DNA of 64,000 bases from NCBI RefSeq assembly GCF_003590095.1, contig NC_039489.1:3224001-3288000 (forward strand). Reading direction: 5' to 3'. Each line of letters starts with the position of its first letter. The stretch's first letter is position 1. Origin of the DNA: Trichoplusia ni. Taxonomy: Eukaryota > Arthropoda > Insecta > Lepidoptera > Noctuidae. A model generated the notes under the pieces. That model ran no database searches. It was not told where the DNA came from and saw only the letters and a program-made list of their open reading frames with translations. Positions 49,301 through 58,805 of this stretch are shown here, piece after piece. A program made the translations under genes and the position numbers.

Positions 49301-52300
49301 TTATAAGTACTCGTTCGGAACTTTTCACATAATCGCAGTCAACTAGATTAAAAAATATTTGTACTTCGTAAATACGTCAAGCGTTTGACAGTGACAAACG
49401 AATTGCTTAAATCCCGTAGGCTTAATGATGATTTTTATGCATCGCAAAGCCACCGCATAACGTGCTGAATAATGACTAAGGAAATAAAAGCGAAAGACAA
49501 AGGGAAAAAACGAAACAAACAGAATGATAGCAAGGTGAAGAAGGACGCCACGTCAGGCTCGGGTGAATACAACAAACGAACGAGGATTAGTAATATCAAG
49601 GAGGAAGGATTCTACAAATTCAAGAATATGATGATCCGTAATGTTAAGTCACAAGCGGAGCCGGTCCCGCGGAAGGTGACGAAACGAGCCAAAAAACGTG
49701 TGAAAAAAAGTAAAGTAAAGTCCCAAAAGTAATCTCCATCTATCAAGTTAAGGGTTTCCAGTCTCCACAATGGTTCTTCTGAGATCCCTTTCAGTGAATC
49801 TTATAAAGATACGTTTGTAAATTTATAACTATGTTACAGTATTTGAATAAATGCTTGCTTTTTATGAGATGATGTTTTACACAATACGGATTTCGGCGTA
49901 AAAAACAATTATTTAAAAATACGATTCTGGGAACCTAAAAATAAAATTTGTAAAATAGAGATTTTAAGCCGCTTTGGTTAAAATATTACACAATCCGACA
50001 ACAGCGGAGCCTCGAGCGAATGGCGGCCATGTTTTATTCTTTTTGCTCTTTATCCGAAGTGAATAAAGGAATATCGGAATCGAACTAACATTTGATTCGT
50101 TTGTGCTTCATCCATGAAACATTAATTCGAGCACCGAGTTACCGCTTACAAACGGGAGTCTATGTAAATTCGGAACCATTTGTTAATGATATTGTATGCA
50201 GAACGCTAGCCTCTATTCTATAAGTAGTTTTTATGCTAAAGTTTTAATACCTTCCAGGTAGTCATTTTATCCGCGAGCTCTTTCATTCTTTTCGCGGAAC
50301 TTCGGAGCGGGGACACATAAAGCATGTCGAATACGACCCGGCGAACTTTATTGAAAACCTCCGTCTGAATGGGAAAAATACGAGGATACAAGCACTGTTT
50401 ACGACTTCAAATAATAGGCTGCCTGAACTACCCGTCATTTTATGAAGAACTTGTATGCGCTCGAAATAAACTGCTCTTTCAAAACTGGGGATTGTTATCA
50501 TAATAAATAAATAGTCTTTATAAAGAAATTGCTGAGATCACATGTATAATAGCGCGTCTATTGTTAACCAATTAAATAGATGAAAGTATGACCTATTCTG
50601 GTTAACACAATCACCTTTTTCTTAGCGACAGCTAAAGACATAAACAAACAAACAGCCGTGCCCCCAGTATATAATATTTACAATACGTGAATGTCAGATC
50701 TTCAAGATAAACATTACGAAGACTGCGCCGTATTGTAAATAGTTCATTATCTCGCGTCGTGTTGTCACTTCATATTAGATGTGAATACGTCGGCGAACCA
50801 GCGCTTATAAATATTGTCGCGCCTCGGTATTGCACAATAGTCAGTGAGCCTTCGCTGAAAATGTTCGAAAAGATTCCCAACGGCCGCGTTCTGGGTGAGT
50901 TAGCTTGTGTGCTTATGTTTACAACATAGTGTTCGGATGAGTTACTAACTTACTCAAGCTTCGATCAAAGGAAAACTTACAAAGCGTGCGGAACTTCACA
51001 GTTATTCGTTCCCAACAGACTTAAGACAAATATAGATTTTCTTGTTTTAACGCGAGAATGAGAATAATGTTAGCATTTCAGTTAATCTAACCCAGCTTGT
51101 CGGTAAAGATAACAAACTCTGAATAAAAGGTTTATTTCGTACGTGTTTCTAACTTTAAATTAAATAATAGCATTTAAATAAATTCCGTAGGTACAAGCTT
51201 AATTAAACGGAGAACAAGCGGACGTGTCGGTCCAACTTTAAAAGTTAACATTAAAACAACGCATACATAAATACAACTTTATAAAATGAAATCAAAAACA
51301 TAAACAGAAGTTGTGCATTGTCCAGAGAAGTGGGGTTACGTTACGCTCTCTCCAATTTGAGATTTTGTCAAAACACAATGAGTACCGCAGTGCGGCGCAA
51401 TAATTCGGCCACCCTTAAAACAAGCGGATTCTTAGCGCTCGTTTAATAAGTAATCTGCAGGTCCCTGCGAACATCTTCCTCGTAATTTATCGTGATGTGG
51501 AAGCAAACCCTGAATTTAAATTACACCTGAATTTCGTCGCAACTCCTCGGATGTGAAGAGTCCTAAGCTTTTATGACCGCGTTGTAATTTATTGTCTGAG
51601 GCCCTAACTCCCGATGCTACTGATTCAGTCGCGTATTTTTATTGTTCAAGCGTCATATAGTTTGATTACTCAATTATTTTGTGGTATACTAATAAAATAC
51701 AGGCCGACTAATTCACAAAGTAAAGGGAAATAATTCTTAGTATATGTATATTAATTCATTTAAACCACTTATAGTATTTTAATTGCTCGATATTTGATGC
51801 AAACTTTCGTTACATCCAAGTATCCAACAATTAATTAATAAGACATAATTTATTAAAACATTATAGACATGGCCTTTGTTTGGTTTAGTACAAACCTTGT
51901 CATTAAAATATTTGGTTAAATGACTGATATCAAAATGTAATTAACCAGTAGCTTAATTTATACACGATTTCATTGCCAATGGTGTAATCAAATACATTAA
52001 TTCAAAATAAATGGAGCGTATGAGAACTGGCCGCTGATAAGTAAAATACAGACAGACCTACAATCTTTTGACTTAATTTAAATTCATTTAGAAAAATTGT
52101 TTTGTTACAGCGTACTTACTCAATACGAGGCCTTTATACAGAACTGTTTTTAATGTAGAAGCAAAACATCACGCTTTACTACACCTAGCTACATCTCGCT
52201 TTCACACTAATTCCCAGATCTCGTAGTACAATAGTTAATTTTATTTATTTACTAGCTGTACCCGTGACTTCGTCCGCGTGGAATCTAACAAAAGTAGTTT

Positions 52301-55300
52301 TACATAACAAAAAAACAAGTATTAATTTTACCGCACTGACAAGAAAGTTAAGATTTTTCTTCGATTTTTGCAACATTACTTTGTTTTTCTATAATTAAAA
52401 GTAGCCCTGAATTACTCCTTATTACCTTTCTGCAAATAAATTCTCACCAAAATCAGCCCAGCCATTTTAAAGATTAGCGTTAACAAACAGACAGCCGAAC
52501 AAAAATAGTAAAATATGTTATTTTGGTGTGTGTCTACATACCGTATACATATACCTATTGATATGCATGTAGTAAAATCGGGTTTTTCAATTTCACAAAC
52601 AGACACTCCAATGCTATCTACATGTATGGATTCTATTTTTATCTGATGCAGGTAACTAGGTAACCAATATAAATTTCCTGTCAACGTTAGTTCACAATAT
52701 TCTAGTGAATAGATCGCGTTCGCAGTCCTCGTATGTCGTCGTTGCAAATTCTCGTTTTTTTACCAATACCTTTCATGCATTGTCGGACTATATCCGAGTA
52801 AAAAGTCCACCCCTATTGGTTTAACCGGATTTCGTGTTGATTGGAGAGCTAGCGGTTGAAACTATGTATGTATTATCAGTCCACATACATGAGTGGAAAA
52901 TGCAACGTTGATTATATCGGGTGCTATTTCAGGACAGACTTTTTGCTCGTTAATAGTTTTTTCCATACTTAGACTTTATTCTGATATGACTTGTTATGGA
53001 ATGTTCTGTTGTGTTACATGTCGCACGCAAAGCTGTGATTGTAAAAATTATTATAGTTCTATTTTCTTCAAGTAAGATAAAACGCAATCAATATGCCATG
53101 CACCATATAACATTAGTTAACGTTAGAGAAAATCTCAATCTTTTTTGGTTGTGGTTGAGGTCACCAAGCCAAACCCACTGAGCGCGACGTGTCTTGGGTT
53201 CGATCCCCGCATAGGTCAGGCTTTTGTGTGATCCACGAATGCTTATCCTAAGTCTAAGTATCTTTGTGCAAGTGACTTAAATGTTTGTGAAAACCGCCGC
53301 GTCACAAGGATTGCATTCCTTCATAAGGGAGTCAATGGTACAAAAATATAAAAGTTCTAGCAAAAAAATCATTTATAACGCTAAAAATGACAGCACAAAG
53401 TAAAGAAAATGATACCAAAACTTAACTCCAAAATGGATAATACAACTTCACATGAACACCTAATCGTAAGTGATATAGATTGCTATCGTACATTGTAGCA
53501 GAAAACTACTCAGAAAATATCGGGAACAAGCTATGTAACATGAACTACATCCATACTCGGCACATGTCTACTTGTCGGCAGAACTGAATATTACAAAACA
53601 GATGAAATAGTTCGCGGAAACATTTTTCAATGAATCGAAACATCGAACGGGTTGCCGGAAAAATCGACGGAATTACATCGTACGAACTAAAAGCACGGCC
53701 TCGTTTTCTTTCAAACATTTTTACCCAGATTTTAACTATTCTCTGTCCAACGCCAAAGGAACGTAATTATATTCCGTTTTCATATTCTGGAACAAGTCGA
53801 GGGTCATAAGGGACGATGTTCAGTTATTCAGGCGTAGCTAGCTAGCTCCCGATGGAATCGTAAAGCCTAACATTGCTATATTATCTACTTAAATGTTCCT
53901 TTAGACTTTTCGAGTTTGTAAGATACCTATCTATAACTTACGTATGTATATTTGCGGGCCTGATATCCAAGTTATTCATAATCAGAAAGTGTTTGTGTTA
54001 ATAAATTACTCTTTGGAATTCCTACAGTAATTTTTGCCAGCCAATATTATTTTACCAGATTTTATCTTATCTTTTCCTCCGGCAAAATTAATCACTATTC
54101 CAATTTACTTTAGTTCTCTACTTTATAATATAAACATTCCGATAATTGAACAAGCTCCGAAGAGTCTTCAATTATCGGGATGAGGGTTGGGCTCGTTGAG
54201 TATACCTAGAGGTATCAGAAATTCGTTATCAACGAAGGCATGTTTCCCACACGTCGTATGCAGTATGTGCCTTTGAATAATATGGCCCGACTATTTCACA
54301 CCGCAGACTAAATTTAGCTCGGCCGAAGTTAGGGGTAGTGAGAGTCGACCTCACGGGAGGACGACAATCGTGCTATCTATTTATGTATTCATATATGCAT
54401 AACACCAACCCTACAATCCTCACGGGGCTTGCAGAAATATACAGTAGGTCGGAACTTCTTTTGTTTATGAAAATGTTTTGCTAAAATGTTTTGTTTTCAC
54501 AGCAACATGGGTGAACCGGTGCAGCGAGGATCTAGAATGTCTAGACCTCGAGGACGAGCAGCCGCTGGCTCAGCTCAGCTCGATGCAGACAGACAAAATG
54601 ACCTTATTCTTCACTGAGTTACTGGACCACGACCGCGATGACGTCATCTGTGATACTGACTTCGATCAATTCTTCGAGGTAGGAAGGTATCAAATTTGTG
54701 TGAACTAACTCGAGATGTTTTTTTTTAACATTTTAACATTCGCTGTGTTACAGCGAGAACCAACAAATAGGTTTCAACAATTTTATTAACACCCATCTGA
54801 CATAGTACCTACCTACTATCAAATTAGTAAGGTGCACTTTAAACATCATTAGCTCACAACAACTCAAATAGTAAATTAAAAGTTTAACAAAATCAATAAG
54901 AAAGTTATGCCTGAACTCGAACGCTGAACGAAGCACAACTTAAGCGCGAGAAAAACAAACTGGGAACCTTAACCTCGGAAACATGGCGGCAGCTAAACGC
55001 AAATATAACTAATTAAGCTTCTAAACTCAGCATTAAGTCATTTCGACCTCACATAACTAACAGTAGAATAATAAAAAGGAATAATTAAATTCGTTTCACG
55101 TCGTAATTCACAGAGGTTGGCGCATTTCGCGGACTGGTCGCCGAACTCGTCGGAGTTCCACATTCTGCTTGAGGTGAAACAGGAGTTTATAGAACACTTT
55201 ATCAACCCGCTGCCGACCAAGTAAGTTGACCCGTTTACCTTATAACGAAGATAGAGCCAAATATCAATGTTATGCATCATTACACATCAGATGCCTTCGA

Positions 55301-58300
55301 AAAAAATCATTTCAATTTTATAAAGATTCAATGTTTTTGTAAATATGATCAAAAGTCAGCCATGTTTTAGATCGTTTGTGTTATAAACGTAAGCTAAAAT
55401 AAGGACTGTTAAACCCGTTACGTATTATGATAAACCATAAAAATAAATGTCAACCAGCTGCCGACATTTCATGAAAGTAGTCCAAAAATATGAGCACTTT
55501 GTAACGTAATATGCAATTCTGTAGGCTATATATTCTCACGACTGACATTTTCATGAAAAGTTCTTCGTTCTTTATCACAACTTCTTTAGTGATACGAGAT
55601 CAACGAAATAACTGTGCGAGAAGTTTTAGTGTTGAGAGGTAATGAGAGGAAGTCTAAAGTTACAAAGGTAAAACTAGAACTGCAGTTTGTTTAAAGATAA
55701 TCATGACTCGGGACTGAAACTCAACACTGCTGTGTAAATTCGGAGTATTCGGACAATATGTTATTCGGAAGACAGAGGTTATCTCGCCAATTGTTGACGT
55801 TATTTTTTATATTGGACCAAACTTTGTGTGACACATAAACAATTCTTTCGAAAAATTTCGAAACCTCTTTGGACCCAGACAAAATCGAAGTTTCTTTGAA
55901 TGGAGGCTTTTTGATCTTCTATTTATAGCGCGACTGGTAATGAATGCCTCTTTGTCTAGATATGCCGAGCTTCCTTACTACAGAAGAGTTTGCGGTCCAG
56001 AAGCGAGCGGTATCAACATCCCCGGCAGGACAACACTCGAGGGCTGGCTCGCGCGCTGGGCGCTGCATCTCAGCACGATGAAACGGTTCACAGATCTGCC
56101 TTTATACCTCCAGTACCTCTGCAAGATCCTATTTCATGTAGTCGACAGAACAGGTAAGCTAAATTCAAATAAAACACGTAATTCTTCAAAGTACTTTACA
56201 ATTAAACTGGTTCTTCTCTCTCTAAGCTGATTTGAAAACCAATCTAACCACAAAGGATGCAGTCACACGACTTTAAAAGCCAACAGACAAAAAGTTTTAG
56301 AAGCTTATTTATTCATACACAACGCTCTAAACTTTTAGGACAGTGTTAGTCGGTGCCAAAACAAAGACAACTTTGTCGTTATTTACAACGGCCCCAGACT
56401 AATTTTCCGCACGACTCAAGGTAAACTTCCTCTTGTTTACGTTAATGGAGTGGATATACAAGTGACGTGTGTCGATTCCCTGAATGGGTTGATAGATGGG
56501 ATTAATTTGACGCGGGTGAGCTGCCGGCAGCGACATTTCTCGCCCTCTAGCCTCCTGAATCACGTTAATTGTTCAACATGAATTGTTTTACTCAGCACCA
56601 AGGACCAACTCAATTTATTGCGATTTTAAAGTTAATTATCGTCGTAATTTAGAACAGAATTTTGTTAATGACGCTATGCTTGGTGCACTGCCGCCGAAAT
56701 TATTTTCCCCAAATAATTTAATGCGCAAAACGTAATTGTATTTTAAACTGAAACATTAGCAGCGTTAGAGTTGGTTGAGCTGTTTATAGTACAGTTAACA
56801 CATTTTCAACTGAAGAAATATGTTCTAACGTATAAATTTATGGCATCATAAGTAGACCAAAACAAAAACTAAACGAAATGACAACGTTTGGTTGTTCTCC
56901 AAAGGTTTAAAAATTTGGCACCTTTCTCAACATTTGTAGCCAAAATCGCAGCGGGTGTCAGTGAGGCGAGGCAGCATGGCTTTTCCTGTGCCGCACATAT
57001 TTTCTTATTCTGCCTTTATTTTAACTTTTTAATCTAAAACGAGTACAAGCAATATTCTCGGTAAGGCGGAAGAGTTATCGGGGTAATTCTCTGTCAATAT
57101 TTTATGTTACGTGACCTAAATAGTGCTTGCCGTTATTAAAAACTGTGAATGAAGCCGTTCTTTAACTAAGTTTTCTTTGCAATATTTTTTTAACGCAGAG
57201 AATAATTATAATTTTACTTGAATTTTTAATCTCTATCTAACTTCAGAAGTAGGTCAATGTTTACTCGAATATTAGCTATTGTAGTTTACTAAAATTTCAA
57301 TCTAATTAGAAGAATAATTTACTCCAGCAAATGAAATAAACCCTTTTTGTTTTAGGTTCCGGTGCTATTACGAAGCCAGCTTTAGCAGAATTCTACCGGT
57401 CCGTTATAGGGCTGAAAGCAACGCGAGTCGAAGAAATCATAGACACAGCTTACGATCGCATGACAAGCGTAAGTTACTTCTCTGTGCTCTATTTTATTTA
57501 CAGTTAAACCAAAGGTTGGCTGCTTCGTTTAGCCTCTCGCTTTATATATAACAGGGACCCAATTCTGCTATTTACAATGGCCGATGAATGAATGAAAATT
57601 AGGCCATTGTAAGTAGCAGAATTGGGGCCCAGTTTAGTGTCTAATTCAATTCAAGTCAGTCTATTGAGATATTCAACATGTTTGATAGCCTAAACTGGCT
57701 TACTTCTGCCTTCAAAGCAGTAAGTATTGTAGCAGAAGAATTGTGTAAGAAAGAAGCCACTAACCCTCTTCGACGACTGCAACTTCAAGTAGTGGTGGCC
57801 ACATAATACAACACCTAGTAACGCGATGTTTGTTAGATATATGACATCATCACTCCCCTGCCCTTATCCCAATTATTTTATTTGGGGTCGGCGCAACATG
57901 TCATCTTCTTCCACACCTTCCTATCGGCCGTCATCTCACAAGATGTCGTATGATTTGTATATTTGTAAATCTGTCTTGGAGGAAAATTTCATTAGCTACC
58001 GACTCACATTAGGTGCATTTAATAAAAATAGATGATCACTTTAAGACCAGTTAGGATTTAGTAAGTAAACCTTTCTACAGGTGCAGACTATCAAGCGTAG
58101 GTAATGATGATATTATTATTGATGAGTTCTTTAATAAACTGATATTATGTAATATGCTATGATAAATCTCAAAGCACTTTATCATTACGAAACCTTCAAT
58201 TATGTCATAACGACCAAAGAGCGAAAACCCTGCCATAGTACTGAAAGGCGTTTAATAAATGAAAAGCTATATCGATATTGGCACGGCATTACACAAACTT

Positions 58301-58805
58301 TCGGACCTTATCATCTTCATAAAAGCTTTTATATTTATTATTTAGAAACGTACTTATTAGAAAAGGTCATTTATTTTAAAGCAACTAAGTAGACATTTAA
58401 ATAGTTTGGAATATCTTTTTAGGGGATTCCTTATTTTTATGGATATAAAACTTATGACAAATGAGCATTCGGAAAATACATATATCTGAAACTTAAACGA
58501 ACCCGCCACAAGCACTTTAGATGTCTCATGAACGAAAGATAAATGGTAGTAAAGACTGAATTTAATCTTTTTCTCCACAGAACGGATACTTAATACTGGA
58601 CTACGGGACATACGTGCACTGCTTCACTAACTGGCTGATGGGCAAGAACCCCAATGGTCCAGGCCAGTGGGTCCTAGTTCCACCTAAAGTGGCCCTGCCC
58701 CAGCCGCCCTTCCCCGTCGACTACAGCGCACTAAACACGGAACCAGCTAAACTAGAACCCTACGCACCAGACAAGAAAACAAACAGACATTCGGTCATAG
58801 TATAA
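34074..58805 (+). CDS. Divergent EF-hand (SCP/calexcitin-like) protein, long isoform, 5' incomplete
   Basis: Exons: 34074-34324, 37781-37995, 54503-54678, 55114-55220, 55960-56153, 57356-57468, 58581-58805. All junctions are GT-AG and all phases match, giving 426 codons before the stop. The first visible exon begins in phase 0 after CCCCAG, so at least one exon lies upstream and I could not find it; Met at 34107 is the only visible in-frame start. The extra N-terminus (about 155 residues) is Ser/Lys/Glu-rich, predicted disordered, and ends in a basic aromatic helix-like stretch (RKYFTNWRQACDKTKDKTK). The C-terminal 270 residues are shared with the short isoform. Likely a cytosolic calcium-binding or calcium-sensor protein; that is family inference. 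Confidence 0.75.
35226..35340 (+). pseudogene. Decayed LINE ORF2 C-terminus
   Basis: Reads R-P-R-stop-RWWDKLKRYHEGWKKVVQ then DNKIWRDLVDAFDR. The GRPxxRWxDDL...W...AQDRxxWRxLxEAF pattern is typical of the end of non-LTR reverse transcriptase ORFs in insects. An internal stop and the lack of upstream sequence show it is dead. Confidence 0.6.
37222..37462 (-). repeat. Dispersed repeat E, inverted copy
   Basis: Starts CTAGACTAGCTGTTGCCCGC, contains CCTTCCTCGATAAATGGTCT and GAGATTAGCGCGTTCAAAC, a (CAAA)6 run, and ends CTTTATATATTAGTATAG. It is the reverse complement of the copy at 11827-12078 and lies in an intron. Confidence 0.75.
37664..37760 (+). repeat. Repeat F fragment next to a splice acceptor
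   Basis: GTTATAATAGCGGCAACAGA, AATACATTATGAACCGTGAA, AATTCCAACTTTTTAGCTAT and CACGGCTCGTGAGATACAGC match the repeat-F core. It abuts the polypyrimidine tract of the exon at 37781. Confidence 0.65.
37781..37995 (+). CDS. EF-hand gene, long-isoform exon b
   Basis: 215 nt, phase 2 in and phase 1 out; acceptor TTTATTCACAG, donor GTAAGT. Encodes SKTPSLSSPKVSRKYFTNWR followed by a Lys-rich helix-like stretch and an acidic Glu/Ser tail ending WSVHVW. The basic-aromatic segment could bind membrane or calmodulin-like partners, but that is conjecture. Confidence 0.8.
42945..43075 (+). repeat. Non-LTR retrotransposon-like fragment
   Basis: ACCCAAGTCGAGGGCACGGG, TGGCGTCGGAGTTCCACCGA, TCGAGCCCGTTCTGGGTTTC and GGATCACTCACGCATGCTCT are GC-rich. 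I recognise them as part of a common lepidopteran LINE-type repeat. The open frame following it (43038-43271) is not a supported gene. Confidence 0.45.
44390..44427. repeat. Perfect 38-bp palindrome
   Basis: ACCCAACCGGAGTCCTTAA is followed directly by its exact reverse complement with no loop, centred on TTAATTAA. The 3' end of an inverted SINE copy lies immediately to the right. Confidence 0.9.
44428..44637 (-). mobile_element. SINE, family A, inverted copy
   Basis: The minus strand reads GACTGGCCTGTTGGTCTAGT, a B box GGTTCGATTCG, CCCAGGACAAATC, GATGAGCACGATCATTTGC and GTATGTATTTAGAAATAT, matching the copy at 21678 through its body. The tail differs and runs to the palindrome. Confidence 0.75.
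44909..44947. repeat. Hairpin, 17-18-nt arms
   Basis: GTAACTGGAAAAAAACTT and AAGTTTTTTCCAGTTAC flank TTAT; one bulged A. A second looser inverted repeat (AACTTTCTGAATTAAG / CTTAATTCAGAGAAAC) lies just upstream at about 44808-44876, so this patch may be a fold-back element. Confidence 0.65.
45149..45215 (+). repeat. LINE-tail-like fragment
   Basis: CAAATCAAATCAAAAAGTTT, TTATTTCAAATAGGCCGTTT and CTCAGGCACTTTTAAAACG resemble a common lepidopteran repeat that begins with the reverse of a (GATTT)n tail. Short and decayed. Confidence 0.4.
45690..45850 (+). repeat. Dispersed repeat fragment (TTAATGCGGGGGAATCC type)
   Basis: TTAATGCGGGGGAATCCTCT, TGGACACCCACTCCCTCGTT, GATATGGGTAGTATCAGGCT, CGCCGTGCTACGTCATCCGC and GTGTATGGCAATGCGTTGCA form a GC-richer block of a type common in Lepidoptera. 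A related scrap in the opposite sense may lie at 31989-32020. Confidence 0.5.
46205..46390 (-). mobile_element. SINE, family B, inverted copy
   Basis: The minus strand has the head CGCGATGTGTTTTGATTCGA with TCGATCCCCGCG (B box), then the decayed body GTCTCGAGTCTTGGTGTCTT and GTACATGTGACTAAATG. The open frame over it is a shadow. Confidence 0.6.
47360..47432 (+). repeat. Repeat F, short copy
   Basis: CCAGTTAAGTGCGAATCAAA, CACCCGACACTGAGAGTCCC, GTACGAATAG and ATGGAACCCTAAAA give the start and end of repeat F with the middle deleted. Confidence 0.6.
48019..48190 (+). mobile_element. SINE, family B
   Basis: ATATGGATAGACGAGTGGTT (A box), GGTTTCGATCAGG (B box), then GTGTGATCCACGAATGCTTG, TCCTGGGTCTGCGTTTCTTT, GTGCATATGACTTGAATAAT and AAACCCGCGATACATAAAAC. 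Confidence 0.75.
49472..49732 (+). CDS. Small highly basic protein, nested in an intron
   Basis: A single open frame of 86 residues from ATG to TAA; no family recognised. About 40% of residues are Lys or Arg, in clusters (KAKDKGKKRNKQNDSKVKK near the start; RKVTKRAKKRVKKSKVKSQK at the end). The middle has the only aromatic cluster (GFYKFKNMM). No membrane segment or signal peptide. An AATAAA at about 49849 lies 115 bp past the stop, so a short intronless gene is plausible. Composition fits a nucleic-acid-binding or chromatin protein of the protamine-like sort, which is inference only. It sits in the same orientation inside the 16.5-kb intron of the EF-hand gene. It could instead be an exon of an unseen gene or chance. 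Confidence 0.45.
   Translation: MTKEIKAKDKGKKRNKQNDSKVKKDATSGSGEYNKRTRISNIKEEGFYKFKNMMIRNVKSQAEPVPRKVTKRAKKRVKKSKVKSQK
50806..50813 (+). promoter_or_regulatory. TATA box of the internal promoter
   Basis: TATAAATA lies 37 bp upstream of the A in an arthropod-type initiator TCAGTG (50841-50846), slightly further than usual. The ATG of the short isoform follows 18 bp after the proposed start. Confidence 0.55.
50841..50846 (+). promoter_or_regulatory. Initiator-like TCAGTG
   Basis: Matches the arthropod Inr TCAGT(C/G/T). It lies between the TATA box and the first codon, implying a very short 5' leader. Confidence 0.45.
50861..50894 (+). CDS. Alternative first coding exon (short isoform)
   Basis: ATG opens MFEKIPNGRVL and one base of the next codon, then the donor GTGAGT. 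The leftover G plus CA of exon 54503 makes Ala, exactly in phase with the exon that otherwise receives the A of exon 37995 (making Thr). The in-phase fit and upstream TATA are the grounds for calling it. Confidence 0.7.
50861..58805 (+). CDS. Divergent EF-hand (SCP/calexcitin-like) protein, short isoform
   Basis: Exons: 50861-50894, 54503-54678, 55114-55220, 55960-56153, 57356-57468, 58581-58805. They sum to 849 nt: 282 residues and a stop, with matching phases throughout. EF-hand-like loops: residues 53-64 (D53, D55, D57, I60, D64; D in place of the Gly at position 6) and 168-179 (D168, T170, S172, G173, I175; Ala at position 12). A loop near 118-129 and one near 205-216 are more degenerate. 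The tail NWLMGKNPNGPGQWVL (225-240) resembles the DPxxPG...FG ending of sarcoplasmic calcium-binding proteins, followed by a Pro-rich C-terminus. Probably a soluble calcium-binding protein with weakened binding at most sites. Transcribed from its own TATA promoter in the large intron. Confidence 0.8.
52256..52510 (+). repeat. Common lepidopteran repeat (CTAGCTGTACCCG type)
   Basis: ACTAGCTGTACCCGTGACTT, CGTCCGCGTGGAATCTAAC, AATTCTCACCAAAATCAGCC, CAGCCATTTTAAAGATTAGC and AACAAACAGACAGCCGAAC follow the order seen in a widespread lepidopteran repeat. Partial and decayed. Confidence 0.5.
53143..53312 (+). mobile_element. SINE, family B
   Basis: GGTTGTGGTTGAGGTCACCA (decayed A box), GGGTTCGATCCCCGC (B box), GTGTGATCCACGAATGCTTA, TTTGTGCAAGTGACTTAAAT and CCGCGTCACAAGGAT. 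Lies in the intron upstream of the shared exons. Confidence 0.75.
54135..54182. repeat. Hairpin, 16-nt arms
   Basis: CATTCCGATAATTGAA and TTCAATTATCGGGATG pair at 15 of 16 positions around a 16-nt loop, about 320 bp before a shared exon. Confidence 0.65.
54503..54678 (+). CDS. EF-hand gene, shared exon 1
   Basis: 176 nt, phase 1 in, phase 0 out; acceptor TTTTCACAG, donor GTAGGA. Encodes TWVNRCSEDLECLDLEDEQ, then the first EF-hand (LLDHDRDDVICDTDFDQFFE). Confidence 0.88.
55114..55220 (+). CDS. EF-hand gene, shared exon 2
   Basis: 107 nt, phase 0 in, phase 2 out; acceptor AATTCACAG, donor GTAAGT. Encodes RLAHFADWSPNSSEFHILLE and VKQEFIEHFINPLPT, a helical link after EF-hand 1. Confidence 0.88.
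55960..56153 (+). CDS. EF-hand gene, shared exon 3
   Basis: 194 nt, phase 2 in, phase 1 out; acceptor TTTGTCTAG, donor GTAAGC. Encodes YAELPYYRRVCGPEASGINI then PGRTTLEGWLARWALHLST, ending HVVDRT at the start of EF-hand 3. Confidence 0.88.
56154..57355 (+). other. Intron between shared exons 3 and 4
   Basis: 1.2 kb, GT-AG, AT-rich; no repeat or nested gene recognised. Confidence 0.7.
57356..57468 (+). CDS. EF-hand gene, shared exon 4
   Basis: 113 nt, phase 1 in, phase 0 out; acceptor TTTTGTTTTAG, donor GTAAGT. Completes the loop DRTGSGAITKPALAEFY, then RSVIGLKATRVEEIIDTAYD. Confidence 0.88.
57552..57632. repeat. Long intronic hairpin, 31-nt arms
   Basis: Arms CAGGGACCCAATTCTGCTA... and ...TAGCAGAATTGGGGCCCAG pair at 28 of 31 positions across a 19-nt spacer. 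Located in the intron between shared exons 4 and 5, 84 bp after exon 4. Size and shape would suit a miRNA-like precursor, but a fold-back MITE remnant is at least as likely. Confidence 0.8.
57855..57955 (+). repeat. Dispersed repeat fragment (TTTGGGGTCGGCGCA type)
   Basis: CCCTGCCCTTATCCCAATTA, TTTGGGGTCGGCGCAACATG, TCATCTTCTTCCACACCTTC and ATCGGCCGTCATCTCAC are of a type common in lepidopteran genomes. It explains the open frame at 57826-58035. Confidence 0.5.
58581..58805 (+). CDS. EF-hand gene, terminal coding exon
   Basis: 225 nt, phase 0 in; acceptor TTTTTCTCCACAG, stop TAA at 58803. Encodes NGYLILDYGTYVHCFTNWLM, GKNPNGPGQWVL and a Pro-rich tail ending NRHSVIV. Confidence 0.9.
   Translation, partial: NGYLILDYGTYVHCFTNWLMGKNPNGPGQWVLVPPKVALPQPPFPVDYSALNTEPAKLEPYAPDKKTNRHSVIV

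Larger units (their letters stand above)
37996..54502 (+). other. 16.5-kb intron of the EF-hand gene
   Basis: Holds the alternative first exon (50861-50894), the nested basic ORF (49472-49732), SINE copies (44428, 46205, 48019, 53143), repeat fragments, a 38-bp perfect palindrome and several hairpins. Large parts (38.1-42.9 kb, 49.9-50.7 kb, 51-52.2 kb) show nothing recognisable. Confidence 0.65.

Noticed and set aside
58159..58392. 77-codon + strand frame between shared exons 4 and 5
   Set aside because: It lies in the intron. Exon 57356-57468 joins exon 58581-58805 in phase without it, and no splice sites frame it.
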